Part shown: positions 11,910 through 24,199 of the stretch, piece after piece | Position numbering within the stretch: position 1 is the stretch's first letter | How the letters are laid out: each line of letters begins with the position of its first letter | Assembly (NCBI GenBank): GCA_964007475.1 | Contig: OZ023275.1 | Location: forward strand, 11,077,829 to 11,141,828 | Source: Hybos culiciformis | Lineage: Eukaryota; Arthropoda; Insecta; Diptera; Hybotidae | DNA length: 64,000 nucleotides | Direction of reading: 5' to 3' | The notes under the pieces: model-generated | Told to the model about the DNA's origin: nothing | Seen by the model: the letters and a program-made list of their open reading frames with translations, nothing else | Databases searched by the model: none | Translations under genes and position numbers: made by a program

Positions 11910-14472
11910 ACAGACAGGCAGTTTTAATTTACTTGGAATTAAAATATTTACTTTTTTTTTTCCGCGTAAAATTGTAATTACATTATTCTGGAAAAAGAAA
12001 TAAAAAATTTAAATTTTGTAACAACCTTGACCAATGTTTGTCCATTTTTATTAAAACAGTGGTAGTAATTCTAGAAATTTAAAATTTTTGACGAAGTAGA
12101 AATTTATATTTGTGCATTATTGCTTTTTAGCAGGTATAGGGTTATGAACCCTGTTTACATGATAGCCAAAATTTAACAGATTTTTATGTTGGATAATAGG
12201 TTATTTAAACATTTAACTATGATTGAAATACCGTTAAACTAATTTATAAGCGAAACAATTCCACAACTTAAGTTCTACAGCAACAACAATTTATACAAGT
12301 CGGTTATAAATTTGTAAAAAACCGTAAACCGATTTTTTTATTTATTTTTAACAAAAAACTCTTATCTTAATTACATTTTATTTTTATTTTGGAGGTGCAT
12401 AATATAATTTTCATTATTTTTCTTTTAACATGACTTTAATGCTATTGCATTTATAAACATTTTAGATAAGCTTTAATAAAAATAGTAATTACTTCTCGGT
12501 TTGAACATAAAAATGTGAAAAGCTCTATAAACATTTTGTTATTTTAATAATATAATAATGTGAAAAATAACAAAGATAAAATTATTTACTGAAATGAAGC
12601 AAAATAGTAAGTTTCATGTAATTTAATTTTTTATTATTTTTTAAATGAATATGAATTTAAGCGTGAAAAATTATGAACATCCATTTAGCGAATATTTTTT
12701 ATATGTATTTTCAATTATTGAGCAATTATTTTATTTTGAATTTTGATGAGTTTTGCTTTCTAAAAATTAGGACGCTATACAAAGAAAATCTCAATTCTGA
12801 GCTTAAAATTAAGATAAAGTATTCACAATTAAAGTTTAAAACTGCACACCAATCTTACAGAGCTACTTAAATTTGAAAGCTTATGTAGAAATTTTCAAAG
12901 AATTGACTTAAATTTTTTTTTTTAACATTCGCGGTCTTTCAATTTATAACTAAACCATATTTTAAATAATAAAAGGAAATATAATTCCAATTTTAAAATC
13001 TATCGTTTATCAATTGTCCTTAATCCTTTTGTATTCATCCGTTAAAAAATTCTTTCCATAATAATATAAATTATTGATATGGAAGATTGAGACCCAAAAA
13101 CTGTCCAAGCCTTAATCAATATTTCTGTCGGCCATTTGCATTTCTTAACTTAAAGTGATGAAAACTTGCAAGTAACATTCTAAGTTCCAATGTCTTTCTA
13201 ATTTAATATTTTTCTATGTAATTTTGAGTATTCTATGTTTTTCATGTTAGTTTTTTTTTATTTATTTGTTGCTAATTAAATGCCAAAATCTCCTCAAATA
13301 ATATTGCAAATTTATAATAATATAGTATAAAATAACATTTGAAATTGTAAAAGTCATAAAATTATTTTTATTTTCAAAATTAATAAAATCTTTTTTTATA
13401 ACCAATTAAAGATTAGATTTAAGATTAGGAAATAATGAAGAGATGCAAAGTTCAAGTTGAACTTTTTTTTTTTGTGTGCTTTTCTTCTTTTTTTTTATAA
13501 TGTACATTGACCCACGAATCTAACATTTGCACTCAAAAAATTAACTATAATTTTTCTCTTGAAATTGCAAATTTTTTTTTTCATTATTAATGTTTCCTGC
13601 AACTGGTCAAACTAGAATTATTTTTGATATTTTGATGCTCATGAGAAATAAATTTGGTGGCGGGCAAAAGTATCGCTTATAGGTTTATGTAAAAAAGCTG
13701 GAATTGAGTTTATTAGAGTTCAAACGAATAATATTTGTGGAAAGAAATGAAATAAAACCATATATTAAAAAAAAAACAATTTTACTTTAGATGCTTACAT
13801 GGATATAATTAAAACTATAGTGATCATGTCATGTACATATTTATTTTATTAATTTTCATAACTAAATTAAAAATAATTTTGAAGTACTTATAAAACCAAT
13901 AAAATTAATATTACTGAAAAGATAATAACATAAAAAGAATATTACAAAGAATGTAAGGTTCTTTCTTTTACTCAGCTAACCATGTAATGAATTAAATTGC
14001 AATGTCATTTCAAAATAAAATATAGTAAAGTACCTATCTATATATAATAGTTATTTATTTTTTCAAAAAAATTATCATTGAAAGTTTTTTTCTAGTTGAG
14101 GCATTATGAAACTTTATCCTTTTGACGAGGATTTTTATGAAAACTGTTAAAGTAAAGGCGAAACATTTCTGTGAAAATTTTATTTATATTTCATAGACAT
14201 TTTTATTTCCCAAAGGATATACCTAACTAGTACACAAAGAGTTTTTTTTTCTTAAGAAACTTTAAAATAAAGAAAAAAAAGAATAACCATAAATTTCGAA
14301 AATTTCATAAATATTTTATCGAAATTTATAACAAATTTTTCAATAAAACTTTATTACCATAGATTAAGCTTGAAGGCTGTTCTGTATAGAAAAGAAATAT
14401 TTCTTTAAATAAAAAAATTTACAATTAAGCAATATCAAATATTTAGTATTAAATGTTCAAGACTATCTTGAC
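11910..14472. other. AT-rich gene-poor stretch
   Basis: No coding region, RNA or transposon boundary recognised. Short open frames here look like chance openings in AT-rich DNA. Confidence 0.5.
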
Positions 14473-16574
14473 CTGGGGTGGAATTATGTAACTTTGTCGT
14501 TTTTGTGACAATCGACAATTTCAAACACGATCAATTTGTATGGACAATAAAAATTATTGCTTCGCGTATTTAATCATCATCATCTGTTGTATATTATATT
14601 TCTTTCTGGCAAAAAAAGAGTTTATTTCCTCTCTTTAAGAGAAAATATATACAAAGTAAAGCTTACTCCAAGAAAAGAAGAGTCCAAATTGTAAATGTGT
14701 GGGTTATAAAACTTAATAAAAACCTAAAATTTCAACTGATTTATAGAGTGAACTTTGATTTATAAAATATTTAAAAAAATTGAGCGCGGAGAAAAAAAAA
14801 TTATGTACCTACTTTTTTTGAATTTAATAGACAATTGTCGAAAAAAAGTTTGGCTTCACATAACAATTGTCTATCAAATAAAAACGACAGCTATTTTTTG
14901 GTCGTCAATTTTAAAACAATAAATTAATAAATCAAAATTTTTTTTTTATAAAATGTCAATTTACTTTTATTCAACAAATGATTTTATTTCGTAACCATTG
15001 ACAAGGATTACGTTTTTTTTGTTTTTTTTTATATGCATTGTATATCTATTTCGTCGAAAGTTCAAACTGCTGTTGAAACATCTATAAGCACCTTAAAAAA
15101 ATAAAATGTTTTGTTTTTGAAGTACTGAAATTAAAAAAAAAATTAAAAATAATAAAGTCTAGGTATTTGGCCATTAATTTCTAAATTATAAATAAACAAA
15201 AACTACAATGTATCATGTTAAAATTTTGATTTACGATTTTATGAATTGTAGGAGGTGAGAAGGGCTAATATTTAATCCTTGAATGGCAGTTTTCAAGATG
15301 CCTTATTGAATGTTATTTATTATAGAATTTTTTTATTTTTGGGCCATTTGATAGTTTAATATTTTTATCTGATTGACCATTATTGAAAGAAAATACTTGG
15401 CTTATTTATAAAAATAATTAAAATAAATTGTTTATTCTTAAACAATTGTTTTATAGTTATAATTTATTCTCTAATTAAAATTTAATTTTTTAAACACTAA
15501 AAATCATTTAAATTAGTTATGGCTCCTAAAACCTAAATTTTTATAAAAATTTATTATTTCCTAGATAATGATCAGAAATTAAAATTATAAAATTTGAATT
15601 AGATACCAATGTAAATATGTACATAATTCAAGGAAGATTATTTGCTTTGACTCTGCTAAAAGATGCAAAACTAAAGAAGCACGTTTGATAAGTCATTCTA
15701 TTGTTATGTTATTTATCTCTTAGATAATATTGTCAAGGAAGAAATATGAATCGGAACAAACGAAGTATGTTAAATATTAACACAAAATTTGACCCAAGCA
15801 GAAGTACTTAGTTCTGAATAAAATAAAATCGGTTAAGAAAATAATCATTTTTTAATTAAATAAATACATTTTAATGAAGTAAAATAATGGTTTTGTTTTT
15901 CCAAAATTAATGAATTGATTGAAATATTTGTTTAAAATTTATCTTAAAAAGAAGTAGGTACTTTTAGTCAACATAAAAGCATAAGTTAAATAGATGAGTT
16001 CTAAACATTTTTATGATTTACGAATTATAAATAAAACACAATTATGAAAAAGTGTAAAATAAGTATGCGTAATTTTCAAAAATTTCATAAAACCTTAAAT
16101 TCACAATTTATGCGAAATTGAAGTGAACACCACACCACATACGAAATAAAAAATTTTCTATATCAATTTTCACGTTGCCATTATAAAGAATACAACTAAA
16201 AACCTTTTGTTAGTGTATGTTTTAAAATCATAAATACAGTATAAAAGTTTGAGTTTGTTTACTAAATTAAGAAATTATTGAGAGAGAAAAAATGTGGTTT
16301 AATATTTAAAAAAATTCTCTACACTATATTTTTTGCTAAAACGATATTTAAAAATTCACGATATTTTTTCATGAAGCAAAAAAGTCGAATTGGTCGTGTT
16401 TGTGATCGAAGTCGACAATTAAAAATTTTTTTTTTCGTTAATTTCTGAATAATATTATGAGAAATGTGATTTCCACCTATTAAAATTACATGAAGCAAAA
16501 AGTCAACAATTGTTAAATTTTGTGACAATTGTCGATTGTCGACCGGTGACAATTGTTATATGATTCCACCCCTG
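14473..16574. mobile_element. 2.1-kb TIR element with GACAATTGTC repeats
   Basis: The left end CTGGGGTGGAATTATGTAAC and the right end read inward CAGGGGTGGAATCATATAAC match at 17 of 20 positions. Both ends then share GACAATCGACAATT-type sequence, and the palindrome GACAATTGTC or variants recurs at about 14507, 14831, 14867, 16502 and 16525-16550. A small internal hairpin (14829-14877) has ACAATTGTCTA-type arms. No target duplication is obvious. The interior has no transposase-like frame; an open frame on the minus strand at 16319-16552 is only part of the terminal repeat region. Most likely this is a non-autonomous DNA transposon with subterminal repeats. Confidence 0.65.
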
Positions 16575-16866
16575 CTAACTAAAAATCTTATGTAATTTTC
16601 AAATTTCAAAACCAAACGCATTGTAATTTTAATGTGATGATGTTAATGTTAATTTTATTTATTATGTATTATTTATTATTTAATAATCTTACATTTATAA
16701 AAGCAAAATAAATACTTCTTTTAAATTCTTTTAACATTTTTGTTGAATTTTATAGAAGAAATAAATTATTAAAGTATAATAATTATGTTTTTGACTTATA
16801 TTTAGCGAGAGAAATATGAATTACATTTTTGTTAAGATGAAATGTTAGAATTTGTTATGATTTCAG

Positions 16867-18898
16867 TTCCGAGATATTGGCATTTTAAAAATAAAATCGT
16901 TTTTAGGCGATATCTCGCTTAGTTTCCGAGATATAGGCATTTTAAAAATAAAATCGTTTTTAGGCGATATCTCGCTTAGTTTCCGAGATATTGGCATTTT
17001 AAAAATAAAATCGTTTTTAGGCGATATCTCGCTTAGTTTCCGAGATATTGGCATTTTAAAAATAAAATCGTTTTTAGGCGATATCTCGCTTAGTTTCCGA
17101 GATATAGGCATTTTAAAAATAAAATCGTTTTTAGGCGATATCTCGCTTAGTTTCCGAGATATAGGCATTTTAAAAATAAAATCGTTTTTAGGCGATATCT
17201 CGCTTAGTTTCCGAGATATTGGCATTTTAAAAATAAAATCGTTTTTAGGGGATATCTCGCTTAGTTTCCGAGATATAGGCATTTTAAAAATAAAATCGTT
17301 TTTAGGCGATATCTCGCTTACTTTCCGAGATATTGGCATTTTAAAAATAAAATCGTTTTTAGGCGATATCTCGCTTAGTTTCCGAGATATTGTCATTTTA
17401 AAAATAAAATCGTTTTTAGGCGATATCTCGCTTAGTTTCCGAGATATTGGCATTTTAAAAATAAAATCGTTTTTAGGCGATATCTCGCTTAGTTTCCGAG
17501 ATATTGGTATTTTAAAAATAAAATCGTTTTTAGGCGATATCTCGCTTAGTTTCCGAGATATAGGCATTTTAAAAATAAAATCGTTTTTAGGCGATATCTC
17601 GCTTAGTTTCCGAGATATTGGCATTTTAAAAATAAAATCGTTTTTAGGCGATATCTCGCTTAGTTTCCGAGATATAGGCATTTTAAAAATAAAATCGTTT
17701 TTAGGCGATATCTCGCTTAGTTTCCGAGATATAGGCATTTTAAAAATAAAATCGTTTTTAGGCGATATCTCGCTTAGTTTCCGAGATATTGGCATTTTAA
17801 AAATAAAATCGTTTTTAGGCGATATCTCCCTTAGTTTCCGAGATATAGGCATTTTAAAAATAAAATGGTTTTTAGGCGATATCTCGCTTAGTTTCCGAGA
17901 TATTGGTATTTTAAAAATAAAATCGTTTTTAGGCGATATCTCGCTTAGTTAACGAGATATAGGCATTTTAAAAATAAAATCGTTTTTAGGCGATATCTCG
18001 CTTAGTTTCCGAGATATAGGCATTTTAAAAATAAAATCGTTTTTAGGCGATATCTCGCTTAGTTTCCGAGATATAGGCATTTTAAAAATAAAATCGTTTT
18101 TAGGCGATATCTCGCTTAGTTTCCGTGATATTGGCATTTTAAAAATAAAATCGTTTTTAGGCGATATCTCGCTTAGTTACCGAGATATTGGCATTTTAAA
18201 AATAAAATCGTTTTTAGGCGATATCTCGCTTAGTTACCGAGATATTGGCATTTTAAAAATAAAATCGTTTTTAGGCGATATCTCGCTTAGTTTCCGAGAT
18301 ATAGGCATGTTAAAAATAAAATCGTTTTTAGGCGATATCTCGCTTAGTTTCCGAGATATTGGCATTTTAAAAATAAAATCGTTTTTAGGCGATATCTCGC
18401 TTAGTTTCCGAGATATTGGCATTTTAAAAATAAAATCGTTTTTAGGCGATATCTCGCTTAGTTTCCGAGATATTGGCATTTTAAAAATAAAATCGTTTTT
18501 AGGCGATATCTCGCTTAGTTTCCGAGATATTGGCATTTTAAAAATAAAATCGTTTTTAGGCGATATCTCGCTTAGTTTCCGAGATATTGGCATTTTAAAA
18601 ATAAAATCGTTTTTAGGCGATATCTCGCTTAGTTTCCGAGATATTGGCATTTTAAAAATAAAATCGTTTTTAGGCGATATCTCGCTTAGTTAACGAGATA
18701 TTGGCATTTTAAAAATAAAATCGTTTTTAGGCGATATCGCGCTTAGTTTCCGAGATATAGGCATTTTAAAAATAAAATCGTTTTTAGGCGATATCTCGCT
18801 TAGTTTCCGAGATATAGGCAAATCGTTTTTAGGCGATATCTCGCTTAGTTTTCGAGATATTGGCGTTTTAAAAATAAAATCGTTTTTAGGCGATATAT
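16867..18898 (+). repeat. 57-bp satellite array, about 35 forward copies
   Basis: A 57-bp monomer (start GATATTGGCATTTTAAAAAT, end CGCTTAGTTTCCGA) repeats head to tail with very few substitutions. The commonest variant is GATATTGG versus GATATAGG. Each monomer holds an 8-bp hairpin with arms ATATCTCG and CGAGATAT. Because 57 is 19 codons, reading frames stay open on both strands and give repetitive peptides (for example one starting MPISRKLSEISPKNDFIFK). These are a by-product of the period and not evidence of a gene. Near the right end one monomer is shortened by about 20 bases (about 18818-18830). Confidence 0.97.
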
Positions 18899-19252
18899 CC
18901 TATATGCCTATATCTCGGAAACTAAGCGAGATATCGCCTAAAACGATTTTATTTTTAAAATGCCTATATCTCGGAAACTAAGCGAGATATCGCCTAAAAA
19001 CGATTTTATTTTTAAAATGCCAATATCTCGGAAACTAAGCGAGATATCGCCTAAAAACGATTTTTAAAATGCCAATATCTCGGAAACTAAGAGAGATATC
19101 GCCTAAAAACGATTTTATTTTTAAAATACCAATATCTCGGAAACTAAGAGAGATATCGCCTAAAAACGATTTTATTTTTAAAATGCCTATATCTCGGAAA
19201 CTAAGCGAGATATCGCCTAAAAACGATTTTATTTTTAAAATGCCTATATCTG
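18899..19252 (-). repeat. Inverted block of the same 57-bp satellite, about 6 copies
   Basis: From about 18899 the same monomer continues in the opposite orientation until 19252, where unique sequence begins with GAACACATTC. The two arrays therefore meet in a palindromic junction around 18893-18905. One inverted monomer lacks about 10 bases (about 19058-19068). The arrangement could fold into a long hairpin with arms of up to about 350 bp. Confidence 0.95.
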
Positions 19253-22200
19253 AACACATTCAAAATTGGAAAATAATTTTAGATAATCTGATAAACTTAA
19301 TGGGTAATAAATAGTTTTATCGATGATTGATTCAGTAAAACACAAAAAACAAAATTACATTACAATGTCCACATTTATTATTAAATTAAATATAACCATA
19401 AATTTATGATTTTTCTTTGTATAAATATTATATGGGCTCGTCGTCGCCTAGATTTATTTTTATTTTTGATAAAACTGTGTATGTATATTTATAAAGTAAC
19501 TCGAAATACTTAAGTTATAAAAATATATATTTATGTATTTTTTCACGCAACTAAAACTTATAGTTATACAAGTTTTTTGTAGTTGTAATGTAATTATTAA
19601 GAATTCATTTCTTTTATTAAGTTAAAAAAAAGCAAGTTTTTAGTTAAATTTTTCAATTCAATTTGATACAAACTTAATCTGAAATAATGTCGAGAATGTT
19701 ATAAATGATAATTTCATAAAAGCTTTAAGATAATAATAATGGAAAAGATAAATGAATTATTATTATTATTATTAATCAAAACAGTAGTTGAATTTGACGT
19801 CGGAAGAAGGACTCTTTTTTCTCACTTTCCTTTTTGGTTAAAATAAAAGTTGTTGTAAAGAAATTAATAATATTAATGTGAAATAAAAGTTTAGACATGG
19901 TTTATAGATATGTATTTAATTTTTGGATATATTTAGATTTAAGTTTATTATTCAAGCAGATTTAAAGGATTAAAATTTATTTTAAAGTACTTTGAAATTT
20001 GCAACATTACGTGATTGTTTTTAGTTTTCATTGTAAAATAAAATAATTACTATATTTATCTAAATTTAGAAATGTTAAAGCCTGCAGCAGCAATTATAAT
20101 TTTTCATTAATTATACCTAAATATTTTAATGAATTGAAAACAGTTATTATCGCAAGAGGAAAGAATGAACCGCAACAATTCAATTTAAAATATAAATTTT
20201 AAAATATTCTGACAATATTTATTATTAAAATTGGGTGAATTGGTTCATTGTTAATATTTGCAGAAAAAGCATACAATACATAATCATGTAAATTTTATAC
20301 TCATGAATAATCAAGTAAAACAAATACTCTGAATTTATGTATACTGTATATCAGAGTGCATATATTTATATGCTGTAGAGTAGGTACATTTATTATTTGG
20401 CATCAAAAATAGGACATTAGAAATTAGGAGCATGCATTATTATGGTTTATTTTCAATGAAATGCATTTTTTTTTTCAATTACCTAATAGATTTTTGAATT
20501 GAAAAATTATTTTCATTGTGTTTACTATATACATATTATTATTTGGAAATGTTAAAATAAATATTATTTTTGAAATGAATTTGAAATTATTCGTATATGA
20601 ATAAGTTTAAACTATATTAGTTTTAATAAATTAAAACTAAATTATTAAAATTTTCAATTTATTAATTTTAATTATACAAAAATTGAAATTAAATTTACAT
20701 TATTTTTTTATGAGTAGATTTAGTAGTATAATATGAAAGCAATTGCATATTGCTTTTATATATTAATAAGTTTTGCTTATAATTATAATAAGTTATAAAG
20801 TTTATAAAATGCAGGCTCAAAATAAATATATTATGGTTATCGAGGAAATTGGAAAACATATAAAATGGACCTTATACTTAATTAGGAAGCGTATTTCATA
20901 ATTATATATAAAAACATTTGCGGACGAAAAACTGGTTTAATTAAAGTATAAGTAACAATATATGAAAAATGAACGATAATCATAAAAAATAATTTGATTT
21001 AAAATAATTTAACCCGGATTAAGTTTCTATAATTAATATTTCTTAGGACTTACAAGTCACCAATTATGTTAACGAAGTATAAGTTAAGTGAGTTAAATTG
21101 TTCCAAACAGAATATAAAATAACTTAAATTAAAAAAAACTCTTGACTACACACAAATTTCGAAAAACGAAACATTAATAATATATATTTCAATATGTTTT
21201 TCCAGGGAAAAATAATTATTTTTTATTCTTGTTCACTATTGTACAATTTTAATTTCTTTTTCTAATGAAAACAAAAATATGTTGTTTTAGTTTAATAAAC
21301 AAAATAAAAATCATAATTTTTAGTTAAAAAAAAATAACAAAAAAAGAATTTTTCAAAGATTGGATGGTTGAATTTTCCTAGAAAATAACAACAGAAGATA
21401 TAATCATTGAAATATTCATTTAATTTTATTTTAGGAATAAAAAAAACGAAAAAAAAAACTAAAAAAGAAAATTTATTATCTCTAAAATCAATCTAGGAAA
21501 ATTACTTTTGTAAATACAATTTACCTATTTTTTTTTTCATCCTTCATAGCAGATTGAAAAAATCTGTTTACATGAGATAAATTATTTTTTTGTAAAGCAC
21601 GATTGGGATTCTTTCGTTCCATAATTTGATTTTCTAGCATAATAATAATAATGAAAAAAAAAAAACTCAAAAACTAAGTATCTACCTACTGTTATATTTT
21701 TCTTATGTGAAAATTTTCATAAATTTAATCTTGCTGGGGAACAAAATACAATTATTTTATTTATTTTTTTTTTGTTTAAATATTTTTCAATGAAAATAAC
21801 GAAATTTATTTTTAATTTTGTTTTTATTTTTATATACAATATTGGGATTTTTATTTAAAATTTGGAAATAATTTTATTTAATGATGGAATTTTTGTGTTT
21901 CATTATTCTATCTATAGTAAAAAAAAGGCGCTAAATTGAAACCAAATTAATACCATATTTTTTTTACCTATTTCTATTTAGCTACATAGGAGTTTTATAT
22001 TTTGAGTGAAATATTGAAAATAGCAGAAAATATCTGAGATATCTGATAAATATTCGAACTAAGTATGTATATAAATTAATGCTTAAACTTCGTCTGCAAG
22101 AAGTTGATAAAGTGAGCGTTCGTTATGCGATAAACTTGATTAAATCTACCTTATTAATATTGCAAGTTTTTGCATGGTCATTATTATTTATTGATTATTA

Positions 22201-23601
22201 TTTTTTAATAATACATTTTCAAATTTAAATTTAAAAAAAATATCGTTTAAATTAATTTATTCAATAATGTGGTAAAGACACTTAGAAATACCACAATAAT
22301 ATTACTGAATCAATTAATTTCATATTTAAAAATAATACTGTGGTTTTAATTTTTAAATTTATTTAAATTAATTCATAAAATAAATTTGGATGAAAAAAAT
22401 AATGTTTATTGCTTTTATTAATAATTTTTTTTTCGATGCAATTTAAGTGAATAGAAATTATTAAAGCAAACTACAAAAAATTTAAAGAAAAAAATAATAA
22501 AATTGAAAAAGATCGCATCTTCAATAACTTTTAGATTAAATTAATTAAATCAATTATCTAAAAATAATAAAGTTTTTAGGAAAATTTTCCTTTTAAACAT
22601 AAAAAGAAAAACTATAAATAAAAAGCTTAGTGTCAATATTAGGTTAGCAAATAATAAAAATTAATAATTACTTTATATATTTTATAAATAATATGTATTT
22701 AAATAAATTAATTATTAATAAATAAACAGTATATTAAATCTAAATATAAACTGAAATTATATTGCTCCAAGCCTCATTAGATGTTCAAATAAGCTTGGAT
22801 ATAGATATGTAGCATATTGTAAGTGGGTTGAAAATATTATTGACTTTATAATTCGAAATTTTTGAATGAGTGTTAAAAAAATATTTATATATAGTCTGGT
22901 ATCCGTTTAGAAAGAGATATCTGAAAATATGTAGAAAATTATGAAAATATCTCGTGATTATAATCAATCATTTTGCAATTCTAACGAGGTACAAATTAAA
23001 CCAGGTTAATAAAGATTGTTGCTTTATAGTTATAGGGCATTTTTATATCTATAGAGTTGTTTATTTTAATCTTTTTTGCGTTTGGAAAATAATCAATCAA
23101 ATTTTTATCATTATGTAAAATCTTTTAAACTCATAAATATGAAGTCTGTTGTAAATTATTCACAATAGGCATACACAAATTCAATATTATTATTATAAAT
23201 ATTCTAATGTGCTCACGAAAATATCTAATTAATGTTAATGAACATACATATAAAGAAAACTGTTATTCTTTAATAATTTTAAGAAACCACAAAAAAAATT
23301 TATTTAAAGATAAACTTGCTGTTTTTGATTTTAAAGTAGTTAAAATAGTTTCTAAAAAAGGGAAAAAAGAAAAAATGATTCTATCTTTATGGGGAAAAAA
23401 ATTAATAATTAACCCAATCATTGGACCGTATGGCAGTGATGAAATCTTGCTTTTTTTTTGAACTTCTGTTTCGTAAAAATTATTATTTTTTGATCATTAT
23501 TAAATGTTAACTAAAAGTAATCAAAAATTAAAGAAAAAATTTTTAAATAATGTTATTGTTAATAGTGCAACAAATAAATTGTATTTTCTTTTTGAGATTC
23601 C
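19253..23601. other. AT-rich gene-poor stretch
   Basis: No gene, RNA or mobile element end could be supported. There is an ATT microsatellite of six units at about 19757-19775. Small open frames (for example 23207-23461 +) show no recognisable protein and extreme A/T codon use. Confidence 0.5.
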
Positions 23602-23609
23602 TTCTAAGG

Positions 23610-24191
23610 CAGCAGTTCCCAAACTTTTTCTCTATTGTACCATCAATATACTTTTCTTGAATATACGTACCACTGCACAGAAATATCAGAAATTTTTTTT
23701 TATTTACATTGAAAAAAAATATGGAGAAAATACAGTATATGTTGTACAAATTAGTTAATGTGAATTGTTTGTTGTCCATTAAATATGTAACATAAGGTTC
23801 AATTATAGTTAATTTTGAACGTAAACTGGGTTCAAGGTTTAAACGTGTTCTGTATTTATTTTTAATATTCAACATTGCCGAAAATCCGACTTCACATAAA
23901 TATGATGAAAAAATTTCAAAGCTTTATCAGAAATTGCTTCATATTAAAATCGTCGTTGGAACCAAAAATCACTTAAATTTTGCTGTTTAAATTCAAGTTT
24001 TAAATCACTATCACAAGAAATTTCTGACATCTTTCTACATCTAAAAACGCATCTAAATTTTTATCAGAAAGAAAAAATGAAAGTGCGAATTTTTAGAGTT
24101 TAATTTAAAAAATCCAGAAGAAAATATTGTACCACTGGCTTAAGTGTAATGTACCACTAGTGGTACACGTACCACACTTTGGGAACCGTTG
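23610..24191. mobile_element. hAT deletion derivative with perfect 8-bp target duplication
   Basis: The left end reads CAGCAGTTCCCAAACTTTTT and the right end, read inward, CAACGGTTCCCAAAGTGTGG. The 8-mer TTCTAAGG flanks it exactly on both sides (23602-23609 and 24192-24199). A CAG..GTTCCCAAA terminus with an 8-bp duplication is characteristic of hAT elements. The 582-bp body holds the tail of a minus-strand transposase (described separately), so this is an internally deleted copy and not a classic MITE. The intact duplication suggests insertion in the more recent past than the 1324-2027 element. Confidence 0.9.
23760..24031 (-). pseudogene. hAT transposase C-terminal remnant
   Basis: Read on the minus strand, the piece starts near 24030 with SEISCDSDLKLEF and LSDFWFQRRF. 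It continues EAISDKALKFF, then SSYLCEVGFSAM and MLNIKNKYRTRLNLEPSLRS (from 23875). The order of an LSxFW-like block, the YLCEVGFSAM block and KxKYRxRLN is that of the hAT dimerisation domain (hATC) in Buster/ZBED5-like transposases. An in-frame stop follows RRF (23946-23944), and a frameshift lies between KALKFF and SSYLCE. The zinc-finger and catalytic regions are absent. It cannot encode active transposase, and it fixes the identity of the surrounding element. Confidence 0.85.
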
Positions 24192-24199
24192 TTCTAAGG

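Noticed and set aside
16319..16552. Minus-strand open frame at the right end of the 2.1-kb TIR element
   Set aside because: It is made of the terminal and subterminal repeat sequence itself and shows no transposase motif.
16863..18693. Long open frames with a 19-residue repeat on both strands
   Set aside because: The 57-bp period is a multiple of three, so any stop-free monomer yields long frames. They are in both strands of a satellite and start and end within it.
22264..22305. Possible microRNA-like hairpin with TGTGGTA/TACCACA arms
   Set aside because: The stem is only about 11 bp with a mismatch, too short for a microRNA precursor.
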